This document shows positions 17,540-26,561 of a stretch of 64,000 bases of DNA, one piece after another (position 1 is the stretch's first letter; every line of letters starts with the position of its first letter). The position numbers and the translations under genes are program-made. Location: the NCBI GenBank assembly GCA_001941225.1, contig MSHM01000023.1, forward strand, positions 55,574-119,573. The letters are read 5' to 3'. The notes under the pieces were generated by a model that saw nothing but the letters and a program-made list of their open reading frames with translations, made no database searches and was not told where the DNA came from. The DNA comes from Oscillospiraceae bacterium Zagget12. Its GTDB lineage: Bacteria; Bacillota; Clostridia; UBA1381.

Positions 17540-17771
17540 AAACAATGACGAAGACAGTATGCCTTATTGAAAGCGTACAGCGAGCCGCGGACGGTGCAAG
17601 CGCGGCGGCGAGTAGGTTTGGCTGAATATCACTTCCGAGTTTCGCACCGAAAGGTTTTCCGAGTAGACTGCGACGGTTTTCCTCCGTAAGCGGGAACGCA
17701 TATGTTGGTATGACGAGTGGTATAGCAAAGATTTGGGTCTTTGTCTTGTTATGCAAGACAAAGACCTTTTT
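17540..17771 (+). promoter_or_regulatory. T-box leader specific for tRNA-Ile
   Basis: The leader before ileS has the T-box layout. Stem I includes the distal GGTGCAAG bulge motif (about 17594) and, on its 3' side, GAATATCACTTCCGAGT with the specifier ATC (17628-17630), an isoleucine codon. The T-box itself is the degenerate GAGTGGTATAGC (17715-17726). Its TGGT pairs with the NCCA end of uncharged tRNA with discriminator A, as in tRNA-Ile. A strong terminator follows (17735-17771), GGTCTTTGTCTTG pairing with CAAGACAAAGACC then T5. Uncharged tRNA-Ile should favour the antiterminator and allow ileS expression. Confidence 0.9.
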
Positions 17772-17828
17772 GGTTGTAAAACAAACAGCCGGAAATATTA
17801 AATATCATTGAAAGGAATGAATACACCC

Positions 17829-20800
17829 ATGTATGATAAGGTTTCACCAAATCTGAATTTCGTGGAAAGAGAAAAAAAGGTTGAGAAATTCTGGAATGAT
17901 AATAACATTTTCCAAAAGAGTATTGACGAGAGAAAGGAAGGCGAGGTCTACACCTTCTATGACGGTCCCCCGACAGCGAACGGCAAACCGCATATCGGTC
18001 ATGTTTTAACGCGCGTTATCAAGGATATGATTCCGCGTTACCGCACGATGAAGGGATACAAGGTACTGCGTAAGGCGGGCTGGGATACTCACGGACTTCC
18101 CGTTGAGCTTGAGGTTGAAAAAAAGCTCGGCCTTGACGGCAAGGAGCAGATTGAGGAATACGGACTTGAGCCTTTCATTAAGGAATGTAAGGAAAGTGTA
18201 TGGAAGTACAAGGGTATGTGGGAGGACTTCTCCGGCACTGTCGGCTTTTGGGCGGATATGGACGACCCGTATGTAACCTATCACAACAGCTTTATCGAAT
18301 CCGAATGGTGGGCGCTGAAGAAGATATGGGAAAAGGGTCTTTTATATAAGGGACACAAAATCGTTCCGTATTGCCCGCGCTGCGGCACTCCGCTTTCATC
18401 GCATGAGGTTGCTCAGGGATATAAGGACGTAAAGGAACGCTCCGCAACGGCTAAGTTCATCGTTAAGGGAGAGGAAAATACCTACTTCCTCGCATGGACG
18501 ACAACCCCTTGGACGCTGCCGTCAAATGTCGCGCTGTGCGTGAACCCGAATGAAACATATGTAAAAATTAAGGTCGGCGATGAATACTATATTCTCGCGG
18601 AGGCTCTTGTTGACGCGAATATCAAGGACGCGGAATATGAAGTGGTTGAAAAGTACGTGGGTACGGATCTTGAATACAAGGAATACGAGCCGCTTTTTGA
18701 CTTCGTATCTCCCGATAAAAAGGCATACTATGTAACCTGCGACACCTATGTAACGCTTACGGACGGTACGGGTATCGTTCATATCGCGCCCGCGTTCGGT
18801 GAGGACGATGCGAATGTCGGCAGAAAGTATGATTTGCCGTTTGTTCAGCTTGTTGACGGCAAAGGTCAAATGACAAAGGAAACTCCGTGGGCGGGTACGT
18901 TCTGTAAGGACGTTGACAAGGAAATCCTTGTAAATCTTGAAAAAAGAGGACAGCTCTTCAATGCTCCGAAGTTCGAGCATAGCTATCCGTTCTGCTGGAG
19001 ATGCGACACGCCGCTTATCTACTACGCGCGCGATACATGGTTTATCAAGATGACGGCTGTTAAGGACGACCTTATAAAGAATAACAAGACAATCAACTGG
19101 ATTCCGAAAACAATCGGTGAGGGACGTTTCGGCGCGTGGCTTGAAAACGTGCAGGATTGGGGCATCAGCCGTAACCGTTACTGGGGTACTCCGCTGAATA
19201 TTTGGGAATGTGAATGCGGTCACAGGCACGCGGTAGGCTCAATCGAGGAGCTTAAGTCGATGTCGGACAACTGCCCCGATGATATAGAGCTGCACCGTCC
19301 TTTTATTGACGCGGTGACGATTAAATGTCCGGAATGCGGAAAGGAAATGCACCGAGTTCCCGAGGTTATTGACTGCTGGTTTGACAGCGGCGCGATGCCG
19401 TTCGCTCAGTGGCATTATCCGTTTGAAAACAAGGATATATTCGAGGAAAACTTCCCCGCCGATTTTATCAGCGAGGCCGTTGACCAAACAAGAGGCTGGT
19501 TCTATTCTCTGCTTGCCGAATCAACGCTTTTGTTTGATAAGGCTCCGTATAAGAATGTAATCGTGCTCGGACACGTTCAGGACGAAAACGGACAGAAAAT
19601 GTCTAAGTCCAAGGGCAACGCGGTAGATCCGTTTGACGCGCTCGAAAAGCACGGCGCGGACGCGATACGCTGGTATTTCTATTCAAACAGCGCACCGTGG
19701 CTGCCTAACCGTTTCCATGACGGCGCGGTTTCCGAGGGACAGCGCAAGTTTATGGGTACTCTTTGGAACACATACGCATTCTTTGTGCTGTACGCGAATA
19801 TAGATAATTTCGATGCGACAAAATATTCGCTTGAATATGACAAGCTTTCCGTAATGGACAAGTGGCTTTTGTCAAAGCTGAATACGCTTGTTAAAGCGGT
19901 TGATGAAAATTTGGCGAATTACAAGATTACCGAAACGGCAAGGGTGCTTGACAACTTCGTGGACGAGCTTTCAAACTGGTATGTAAGACGCTCGCGCACT
20001 CGTTTTTGGGTTAAGGATATGCCGCAGGATAAGATTAACGCCTATATGACGCTTTACACCGCGTTGGTTACGCTGTGCAAGGCAGCCGCGCCGATGATTC
20101 CATTTATGACCGAGGATATTTATCAGAACCTTGTAAGGAACATAGATAAGGACGCGCCGGAGAGCATTCATCTTTGCGACTTCCCGACATATGATGAAAA
20201 GCTTATCGACAAAGAGCTTGAAAAGAATATGGAAGAGGTGCTGGATATAGTCGTTTTGGGCAGAGCGTGCAGAAATACGGCGAATATCAAAAATCGTCAG
20301 CCGATAGGCACGATGTATGTAAAGGCGCCCGAAACATTGAGTGAATATTATGTTGATATAATCGAGGAAGAGCTGAACGTAAAGAATGTTGAATTTACCG
20401 ATGATGTGTCGGGATTTACGTCCTACAGCTTTAAGCCGCAGCTGAAAACGCTGGGCAGACGTTTCGGAAAGAACATCAATGCCGTGAGAGAAATTCTCGC
20501 GAATATTGACGGCAACAAGGCAATGGCGGAAATTAAAGAAACCGGCGCGCTGAAAATTACGGTTGACGGCAATGAGGAGGCTCTCTCGGAGGAGGATTTG
20601 CTTATCGAAACCGCTCAGACGGAGGGCTTTGAGTCAAACAGCGATTACGGTATAACGGTTGTTCTTGACACGAACCTATCCGATGAGCTTATTGAGGAGG
20701 GCTTTGTGCGTGAGATTATCTCAAAAATCCAGACAATGAGAAAGGATTCCGACTTTGAGGTTATGGATCACATCAAGGTAAGCTGCGTAGGCAATGACAA

Positions 20801-20945
20801 AATTGCCGCTATTATCACAAGGAATATGGCTACAATCAAGGACGAAACCCTTGCGGACGAAATTGATACCGCAGCCGTTGACGGCAATTCAAAGGAATGG
20901 AATATTAACGGCGAAACCGTTACTCTCGCGGTTAAAAGGCTGTAA
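17829..20945 (+). CDS. ileS: Isoleucyl-tRNA synthetase, eukaryote-like (type 2)
   Basis: The enzyme charges tRNA-Ile and edits mischarged valine. The 1038 residues contain the class I motifs PHIGHV (HIGH) near residue 55 and KMSKSKGN near 595, the zinc-like cluster YCPRCGTPLSS, and the CP1 editing region (AWTTTPWTLPSNVALCV). The overall sequence and length resemble the type 2 (eukaryote-like) IleRS found in many Clostridia, a group associated with mupirocin tolerance. ATG 17829 is chosen as homologues begin MYDKVS; upstream in-frame TTG 17808 and ATG 17817 are possible. Regulated by the T-box leader. Confidence 0.96.
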   Translation: MYDKVSPNLNFVEREKKVEKFWNDNNIFQKSIDERKEGEVYTFYDGPPTANGKPHIGHVLTRVIKDMIPRYRTMKGYKVLRKAGWDTHGLPVELEVEKKLGLDGKEQIEEYGLEPFIKECKESVWKYKGMWEDFSGTVGFWADMDDPYVTYHNSFIESEWWALKKIWEKGLLYKGHKIVPYCPRCGTPLSSHEVAQGYKDVKERSATAKFIVKGEENTYFLAWTTTPWTLPSNVALCVNPNETYVKIKVGDEYYILAEALVDANIKDAEYEVVEKYVGTDLEYKEYEPLFDFVSPDKKAYYVTCDTYVTLTDGTGIVHIAPAFGEDDANVGRKYDLPFVQLVDGKGQMTKETPWAGTFCKDVDKEILVNLEKRGQLFNAPKFEHSYPFCWRCDTPLIYYARDTWFIKMTAVKDDLIKNNKTINWIPKTIGEGRFGAWLENVQDWGISRNRYWGTPLNIWECECGHRHAVGSIEELKSMSDNCPDDIELHRPFIDAVTIKCPECGKEMHRVPEVIDCWFDSGAMPFAQWHYPFENKDIFEENFPADFISEAVDQTRGWFYSLLAESTLLFDKAPYKNVIVLGHVQDENGQKMSKSKGNAVDPFDALEKHGADAIRWYFYSNSAPWLPNRFHDGAVSEGQRKFMGTLWNTYAFFVLYANIDNFDATKYSLEYDKLSVMDKWLLSKLNTLVKAVDENLANYKITETARVLDNFVDELSNWYVRRSRTRFWVKDMPQDKINAYMTLYTALVTLCKAAAPMIPFMTEDIYQNLVRNIDKDAPESIHLCDFPTYDEKLIDKELEKNMEEVLDIVVLGRACRNTANIKNRQPIGTMYVKAPETLSEYYVDIIEEELNVKNVEFTDDVSGFTSYSFKPQLKTLGRRFGKNINAVREILANIDGNKAMAEIKETGALKITVDGNEEALSEEDLLIETAQTEGFESNSDYGITVVLDTNLSDELIEEGFVREIISKIQTMRKDSDFEVMDHIKVSCVGNDKIAAIITRNMATIKDETLADEIDTAAVDGNSKEWNINGETVTLAVKRL

Positions 20946-20948
20946 ATG

Positions 20949-21002
20949 AAATTGAAAAGGAGTTGTTGCAAATTATTTTATTGCAACAGCTCCTTTTTCA
21001 AT
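20949..21002. terminator. Strong terminator after ileS
   Basis: GAAAAGGAGTTGTTGCAA pairs with TTGCAACAGCTCCTTTTTC around a 9-base AT loop. The A and T flanks let it work on both strands. The 125 bases that follow (21003-21127) show no feature I can support. Confidence 0.9.
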
Positions 21003-21127
21003 TCGGGCTTGTTAATTTTCCACATCTTGCACGCTTTAAGCTCGGGGCGGTACCCGCGTACAGCACCGCTCACTAAAATGCCGAGGTTTAGCCGACTGTT
21101 TTTGGGTAGATGCGTGTTTCGATACAT

Positions 21128-21832
21128 TTATTGATACAAAGAAAATGTAACCGTTACGTCACCGCTGCCGAGCGCGGCTTTTAATTCTTCGCCGGTGACA
21201 TTTTCAATTTTGCCGAGCCGCGTAAAGTTCCACGAGTTTGTGTCGTAGTATATGGTGATGGAATTTCCCTGATATAAAATCAAATCTCCCGCCTCGGTTG
21301 TAATCTGTTCATCGTTTCTCGGCAATGTGGTGCCGAGAGAACCGACCTTTTCAAAATTACCGTAATCGCTCATCTCGATAGTAATATCGCCGTCTTTCAG
21401 CAGCTCAACAAAAGCCGCCGCGCTGCTGTTATCCGCCAATGTTGCCGTAAAGGTTACATTGTTGGCGGTGATGTACACCTTATCGAACACCTCTTCAATA
21501 TCTGAGGTTGGTTCGGAAGTTTCATCGGACGCAGTTTCGGAAGTTATATCCGCCGCATCGTCTAAAGGCTGTATTGTATCCATATCCCAGAGGAACGCTT
21601 TTATTTTATCGGCGCCGGTTGAGCCTTCGGAAATGTCCATCGTAATTGTCCCGCTGCCCTTGGATATTTTTGTGCCCGACAATATCCCGTCCTTATAAAA
21701 CGCTGCTATCAGCGTTGAATTATCCGGCGCGCCGCTGACCGTCACGGCGTTGCCGCTTACCGACATTTCAGCCGCGCTTGCGCTCAGAGCGCAAAGCAAA
21801 AATATAAGCATTGATATAAAACAATTTTTCAT
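21128..21832 (-). CDS. Secreted protein with cyclophilin-like domain
   Basis: The 234-residue product has a start set by GGAGG before ATG 21832. It has a signal peptide (FISMLIFLLCALSASAAE, cleavage after ASA or SAA). Residues about 20-80 form a small beta domain ending KIKAFLWDMDTIQPL, seen in clostridial cell-surface proteins. After a Thr/Ser/Glu-rich linker, the last 120 residues match the cyclophilin-like fold (YITANNVTFTATLADNSSA, TIEMSDYGNFEKVGSLG, LYQGNSITIYYDTNSWNFT). The function is unknown; no prolyl isomerase activity should be assumed for this family. Neighbours give no clue. Confidence 0.8.
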   Translation of the reverse strand: MKNCFISMLIFLLCALSASAAEMSVSGNAVTVSGAPDNSTLIAAFYKDGILSGTKISKGSGTITMDISEGSTGADKIKAFLWDMDTIQPLDDAADITSETASDETSEPTSDIEEVFDKVYITANNVTFTATLADNSSAAAFVELLKDGDITIEMSDYGNFEKVGSLGTTLPRNDEQITTEAGDLILYQGNSITIYYDTNSWNFTRLGKIENVTGEELKAALGSGDVTVTFSLYQ

Positions 21833-21865
21833 CTTAAATACCTCCACTCATTTTATTTTTTCGGA

Positions 21866-22432
21866 TTAATCTACATACTTTATAACCCTCGCCGGATTTC
21901 CGACCGCGACCGCGCATGGCGGAATATCCTTTGTGACCACCGAGCCGCCGCCTATAACCGCACCGTCACCGATTGTAACGCCCGGAAGAATTGTGCTGTT
22001 TGAGCCTATCCATACGTTCTCTCCGATTGTGACGGGCGAGGGTATCATATCCGCTCTGTCCGAGGGGTTCATCGCGTGATTGAGCGTTGCGATAACCACG
22101 TTGTGCCCTATCAGCGCCCCATCGCCTACAGTAATTCCGCCCTGGTCTTGAAATGTGCAGCCGGAATTTATAAACACTCTTTTGCCTATTGTGATATTCT
22201 TCCCGAAGTCCGTGTGAAACGGAGTGTGAAGTCCGAAATCCTCCGGTACATTTTTGCCGATAAGCTCCGAAAACAGCTTGCGTAAATCCCCCTTATTGTG
22301 GTATACCGAGTTTATTTCGGTCGTTATTTTCATAGCCTCTTGGCTGTATCGGTGCATCAGATTATGTGCCTCAGAGCCGCCCTTTATCACCCTGCCGCTT
22401 TTTATATATTGCAAAAATTCATTAAGTTCCAT
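21866..22432 (-). CDS. Maltose/galactoside O-acetyltransferase-like protein (left-handed beta helix)
   Basis: The 188-residue hexapeptide-repeat acetyltransferase of the LacA/Maa/NodL group contains the N-terminal Mac domain (YHNKGDLRKLFSELIGK), turns such as GKRVFINSGCTFQDQGGIT and the catalytic His in ATLNHAMNP. Its C-terminal coils read NVWIGSNSTILPGVTIGDG then GGGSVVTKDIPPCAVAVGNP. It transfers acetyl from acetyl-CoA to a sugar or related hydroxyl. ATG 22432 is used because AAGGAG lies 8 bases upstream; an in-frame GTG at 22441 abuts the ribosome site. Confidence 0.9.
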   Translation of the reverse strand: MELNEFLQYIKSGRVIKGGSEAHNLMHRYSQEAMKITTEINSVYHNKGDLRKLFSELIGKNVPEDFGLHTPFHTDFGKNITIGKRVFINSGCTFQDQGGITVGDGALIGHNVVIATLNHAMNPSDRADMIPSPVTIGENVWIGSNSTILPGVTIGDGAVIGGGSVVTKDIPPCAVAVGNPARVIKYVD

Positions 22433-22525
22433 TTCAGACACTCCTTTCGATAGATATATTATATCCGTTTCGTCCGTGAATGTCCAATGCTTATATTAAA
22501 TACATATCTATGTCGATTAGTTATA

Positions 22526-23401
22526 TTAAAAATTCTCCTGCATACGCTTTAAAAATAATTCGGCGGCTTTTGAGAATACCTGATATTTTTTCCATACGAA
22601 ATCGATATTTACCTCCATTCGCGGTTCAAGCGGCCTAAAGCAAAGCGGACCGCCGTCCGTGATTTTTATCAGCTTGTCAAGTCCGAGCGCATATCCCACG
22701 CCCTCCTCAACCAGCAATGACGCGTTGTATATCAGATTGTATGTTGTGACGATATTTAGCTTTTCAGGCGATTTTCGCATCCAACCTCTCATTTGCGCGG
22801 TATTTATCACCTGACGCGAGCAGATGAGCGGCAAGCTCCATAAGTCCTCCGCTTTAACTGTTTCCTTATGCGCGAGCGGAGAATCGCTGCGCATAAGAAC
22901 GCCCCAGGTGTCCGTTAGGGGCAGACGCAAAAATTCATATTTAGCGACGTCGTTGTAATTGATAAGCACTCCGAAATCAAGCAGTCCCTTGTCGAGCCGC
23001 TCCGTTACGTCCGCCGCGTTGCCGCTGTGGATATGAAATTTTATATCGGGATAATCCGATTCAATATCGCGAATTACTTTAGCCACTAAACGCATTGCCT
23101 CGGTCTCTCCGCCGCCGATGTATATGTCGCCGCTTATCGTTTCATCGGACGAGGTCATTTCCGCTTCTGTCCTGTCAGCCAAATCCACGATTTCCTCCGC
23201 GCGTTTCCTCAATAACATTCCGTTCTCAGTCAGCGTGATTCGTCTGTTTCCGCGCTCGAATAATGTCTTTCCGAACTCCGCCTCCATATCCATAAGCTGC
23301 CGTGACAGCGTAGGCTGGGATATATGCAACGCCTCCGCCGCGCGGGATATGTTCTGCTCCCTTGCAACCGCAAGGAAATATCGTAAAACTCTAAGCTCCA
23401 T
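22526..23401 (-). CDS. LysR-family transcriptional regulator
   Basis: The protein has 291 residues. The N-terminal winged helix-turn-helix (MELRVLRYFLAVAREQNISR, AAEALHISQPTLSRQL) is followed by the linker helix. A periplasmic-binding-protein-like effector domain (about 90-291) contains GDIYIGGGETEAM and LIYNASLLVEEGVGYALGLD, of the CynR/CysB-like small-molecule-sensing type. The effector is unknown. Its promoter faces the cobalamin operon across 335 bases, and it could also control the acetyltransferase gene downstream on its own strand. The start has GGAGG. Confidence 0.92.
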   Translation of the reverse strand: MELRVLRYFLAVAREQNISRAAEALHISQPTLSRQLMDMEAEFGKTLFERGNRRITLTENGMLLRKRAEEIVDLADRTEAEMTSSDETISGDIYIGGGETEAMRLVAKVIRDIESDYPDIKFHIHSGNAADVTERLDKGLLDFGVLINYNDVAKYEFLRLPLTDTWGVLMRSDSPLAHKETVKAEDLWSLPLICSRQVINTAQMRGWMRKSPEKLNIVTTYNLIYNASLLVEEGVGYALGLDKLIKITDGGPLCFRPLEPRMEVNIDFVWKKYQVFSKAAELFLKRMQENF

Positions 23402-23736
23402 TTTTGTTGCCTCCGAATTAAATTTATATTTATATTATATATTGTTTTGGCATAGCCGTCAAGCATAGTCGGTCACATTCTATATCTGCCGAACATTCCG
23501 CGTGTACTCGGAAGTTAAAAAAATATGGACATTACTTAAAACTCGCGATATAATATAGAGTAGAATGAAAATAGGAAATTGTCCCGCATATTATCAAAAA
23601 GCTTATTTCAGCATTTTTGGAAATGCGCTTACCGCGTCCGCTTTGATTGACATAGCGGTATAATTTTGGTATACTGTTCTATATGGATACGGCGCGTCGG
23701 CGCGGATATTAATTCAATAATCATTGGGTGAAACAG
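23402..23736. other. Intergenic region between the LysR gene and the cobalamin operon
   Basis: The 335 bases hold one clear promoter (separate entry) and AT-rich stretches. I looked for the conserved B12-riboswitch box (GCCACTG) and its flanking stems and did not find them. A few short imperfect inverted repeats are present but none is convincing as a LysR operator. No open frame worth calling. Confidence 0.6.
23647..23675 (+). promoter_or_regulatory. Promoter of the cobalamin operon
   Basis: TTGACA and TATACT are separated by exactly 17 bases, about 60 bases upstream of cbiD. It is the only strong promoter seen before the 17-gene run, so the whole run may be one transcript. Confidence 0.75.
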
Positions 23737-24813
23737 ATGAAAAGCAACAGATTTCTGAAAAAGGGTTATACCACGGGTACCTGTGCCGCTGCGGCGGCAA
23801 AGGCGGCGGCTATTATGCTTATGACGGGTGAAACGGCGGAGTCGGTGAGCGTTACGCTGCCGTCGGGAGAAAAACTATGCCTTAATACAGAGGATACGCA
23901 AATGGGCGAAAACAGGGCTTTGTGTGCCGTGAGAAAGTACAGCGGCGATGATCCCGATATTACAAACGGAATTCTTGTGTATGCCGAGGTCACAAAAAAT
24001 GACGGCGGTATAAGGATAGACGGCGGCAAAGGCGTGGGACGCGTGACGCGCGGAGGACTTGACCGCCCTGTGGGCAGCGCGGCAATAAACAGCGTGCCGC
24101 GCAGAATGATACGCGATGCGGTAAACGAGGTCTGCTCGGATTTTGACGGCGGCTTTGATGTTGTGATTTCCGTGCCGGACGGCGAGGAAATCGCAAAAAA
24201 AACCTTTAACCCGAGACTTGGCATTGAGGGCGGAATTTCAATTCTGGGCACAAGCGGAATTGTGGAGCCGATGAGCGAAAAAGCTCTTCTCGACACGATT
24301 TTTCTCGAGCTTAAAGCATACAGAAAAACAGGCGCGAAAGCGGTCGTTTTTGTGCCCGGGAATTACGGCGAGGAATTTGCCAAAACGGAATATGGCATAA
24401 CAAACGCAGTGCAATGCAGTAATTTTATCGGCGACGCGATTGATTACGCGTCGGATTTGGGATTTTCGGAGATACTTATTGTTTCGCATATGGGCAAGCT
24501 TGTAAAGCTGGGCAGCGGAATTATGAACACACATTCAAAATACGCCGACGGACGTATGGAAACGCTTGCGCTGTGCGCCGTTCTCGCGGGCATGGAGGAT
24601 TTTGAAAAAATCCTTGACTGCCTTACAACGGACGAGGCGTATGAATTAATCAGGGACACTAAAACGATTGACATATTAATGAACAGAATCGATACATATC
24701 TTAAAAGGCGCACCGATTTAAAAATCGGCGCTGTAATGTTTTCAAATAAATACGGTGTTATAGGGGAAACAGCGGACGCGGAAGAAATTTTAAGCAAGGT
24801 GAGGGGACACTAA
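23737..24813 (+). CDS. cbiD: Cobalt-precorrin-5B C1-methyltransferase
   Basis: CbiD methylates C1 of the corrin ring in the anaerobic pathway. The 358-residue protein has the diagnostic N-terminus GYTTGTCAAAAAKAA and the GILGTSG-like block SILGTSGIVEPMSEKAL. The C-terminal part reads ALCAVLAGMEDFEKILDC. ATG 23737 has GGGTGA close upstream; GTG 23728 is an alternative. It carries the operon's 11-mer GGGACACTAAA at 24653 (encoding RDTK), and a second copy at 24803 forms its last codons and stop and runs into the cbiF start. Confidence 0.95.
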   Translation: MKSNRFLKKGYTTGTCAAAAAKAAAIMLMTGETAESVSVTLPSGEKLCLNTEDTQMGENRALCAVRKYSGDDPDITNGILVYAEVTKNDGGIRIDGGKGVGRVTRGGLDRPVGSAAINSVPRRMIRDAVNEVCSDFDGGFDVVISVPDGEEIAKKTFNPRLGIEGGISILGTSGIVEPMSEKALLDTIFLELKAYRKTGAKAVVFVPGNYGEEFAKTEYGITNAVQCSNFIGDAIDYASDLGFSEILIVSHMGKLVKLGSGIMNTHSKYADGRMETLALCAVLAGMEDFEKILDCLTTDEAYELIRDTKTIDILMNRIDTYLKRRTDLKIGAVMFSNKYGVIGETADAEEILSKVRGH

Positions 24814-25566
24814 ATGGTGCATTTTGTCGGCGCGGGCAGCGGCGCGGCTGATTTGATTACGCTGAGAGGAAAAAGACTTTTGGAACAGGCGGATATTATA
24901 ATTTACGCCGGTTCGCTTGTGAATAAGGAGCTGCTTGAATATGCCTCCAAAAACGCGCGGATATATAACAGCGCCGAAATGACTCTTGACGAGGTTATTG
25001 AGGTTATGAAAATCGGGGACACTAAAGAGATTGTCAGACTTCACACGGGCGACCCCTGCATATACGGCGCAATTCGCGAGCAGATGGACAGACTTGATTT
25101 GCTTAAAATCGAATATGACGTATGCCCGGGTGTAAGCTCATTTTGCGGCGCGGCGGCGGCGCTCAAGGCGGAATATACCTTGCCTGATGTGTCGCAGACG
25201 GTGATTATAACGCGTATGGAGGGCAGAACGCCCGTGCCCGAAAGGGAAAAAATACATCTGCTTGCCGCTCACGGAGCGACCATGGTTATATTTCTTTCGG
25301 CGGGAATGTTACGGGAGCTTTCCGCGGAGCTTATACGTGGCGGCTATGGTGAAAATACCCCCGCGGCGATTGTGTATAAGGCTACGTGGGAAGATGAAAA
25401 GGTTATGCGGTGTACCGTGGGGACACTAAACGAAACAGCGAGTAAGAATAATATAAAAAAGACCGCGCTTATTACGGTGGGTAATTTTCTCGGCGATGAT
25501 TATTCCTTGTCAAAGCTTTATGATAAAGCCTTCACAACCGAATACCGAAAGGGCGTGGAGCAATGA
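24814..25566 (+). CDS. cbiF: Cobalt-precorrin-4 C11-methyltransferase
   Basis: The 250-residue tetrapyrrole methylase carries VHFVGAGSGAADLITLRG (SAM-site loop, with Ala-Ala where Pro-Gly-Asp-Pro is commoner), YAGSLVNKELLEYA, and RLHTGDPCIYGAIREQM, the hallmark block of CobM/CbiF. It adds the C11 methyl group. The start codon follows the cbiD stop with no gap. Its ribosome site is GAGGGG, inside a GGGGACACTAAA copy. Two more copies lie within (25015, GDTK; 25419, GTLN), in different reading frames. Confidence 0.95.
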   Translation: MVHFVGAGSGAADLITLRGKRLLEQADIIIYAGSLVNKELLEYASKNARIYNSAEMTLDEVIEVMKIGDTKEIVRLHTGDPCIYGAIREQMDRLDLLKIEYDVCPGVSSFCGAAAALKAEYTLPDVSQTVIITRMEGRTPVPEREKIHLLAAHGATMVIFLSAGMLRELSAELIRGGYGENTPAAIVYKATWEDEKVMRCTVGTLNETASKNNIKKTALITVGNFLGDDYSLSKLYDKAFTTEYRKGVEQ

Positions 25567-26561
25567 AAACCGCAGTGATAGCCTTTACGCAAAACGGTGC
25601 CGAAACGGCAAAAATGCTTACGGAAAAAATCGGAGCCGACGGATATACAAAATATGCCGCGTGCGGATTGAAAAAATTCGACGCCGTTTCTGAAATTATA
25701 GGAGATATTTTTAAAAATTACGACGCGCTGGTTTTTGTCGGCGCGTGCGGAATCGCGGTTCGCGCAATCGCGCCGTATGTGAGGGATAAGGCTGAGGACC
25801 CTGCCGTGGTTGTTGCAGACGAAAAGGGCGGTTTTGCAATTCCGATTTTGTCGGGACACATAGGCGGAGCGAACGATTTGGCTAAAAAAATCGCGGCGCT
25901 GACAAACGGCACCGCCGTTATTACCACCGCGACCGATATTAATAATAAATTTTCCGTGGATACCTTTGCGGTCAAAAATAATCTGCACATAGGGGACACT
26001 AAACCGATAAAGGAAATATCTTCGCGCGTTCTGCGCGGCGAAAAAATCGGACTCTATACGGATTATGAGCTTAAAAATGTTCCCGATTGCTTTAATGACG
26101 GCGCAAAGGCGGGAATTTGCATAAGCGACAATGATAAAAAGCCCTTTGATATTACGCTTAATTTAAAGCCGAAAAATATAATTTTGGGCATAGGCTGCAA
26201 GAAAAATTGCGAAAATGTTGAGATGAGTGTGCTTGAATTTTTGAAAATAAACCGAGTGTCGCCATTTTCGCTTTTTGCCGTTGCGACCATAGATATAAAA
26301 CGGGACGAGCCGGGCATTTCGGATTTTTGCGGAAAATATAATTTGCCGCTTTTGACGTTTGCCGCGCGGGAGCTGGAAAATGTCGAGGGTAATTTCTCGT
26401 CCTCCGAGTTTGTGAAAAAAACCGTGGGCGTGGACAATGTCTGTGAAAGAGCGGTATGCGCCGCCGGAGCGCGGCTGTGCGCTCCGAAAACGCCGCTGGG
26501 CGGCACGGCTCTGGCATTGGGAAAATTAAAAACCGAAATAGATTTTTTGAAAGGAATTTAG
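25563..26561 (+). CDS. cbiG: Cobalt-precorrin-5A hydrolase
   Basis: CbiG opens the delta-lactone and removes the C20 carbon as acetaldehyde during ring contraction. The 332 residues show both domains: the N-terminal FVGACGIAVRAIAPYVRDKA and IPILSGHIGGANDLA, and the C-terminal domain starting at IILGIGCKKNCENVEM and ending RLCAPKTPLGGTALALGK. The start overlaps the cbiF stop (ATGA). One GGGGACACTAAA copy at 25992 encodes GDTK in the linker between domains. Confidence 0.95.
   Translation: MKTAVIAFTQNGAETAKMLTEKIGADGYTKYAACGLKKFDAVSEIIGDIFKNYDALVFVGACGIAVRAIAPYVRDKAEDPAVVVADEKGGFAIPILSGHIGGANDLAKKIAALTNGTAVITTATDINNKFSVDTFAVKNNLHIGDTKPIKEISSRVLRGEKIGLYTDYELKNVPDCFNDGAKAGICISDNDKKPFDITLNLKPKNIILGIGCKKNCENVEMSVLEFLKINRVSPFSLFAVATIDIKRDEPGISDFCGKYNLPLLTFAARELENVEGNFSSSEFVKKTVGVDNVCERAVCAAGARLCAPKTPLGGTALALGKLKTEIDFLKGI

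Noticed and set aside
18350..18360. GGGACACAAAA in ileS as a further member of the repeat set
   Set aside because: It encodes KGHK in the well-conserved YKGHKIVPYCPRCG block, where these residues are normal for the family, so coincidence is the simpler reading.
23402..23736. Possible B12 riboswitch before cbiD
   Set aside because: No GCCACTG box and no matching stem set could be found by eye; only a sigma-A promoter is supported.
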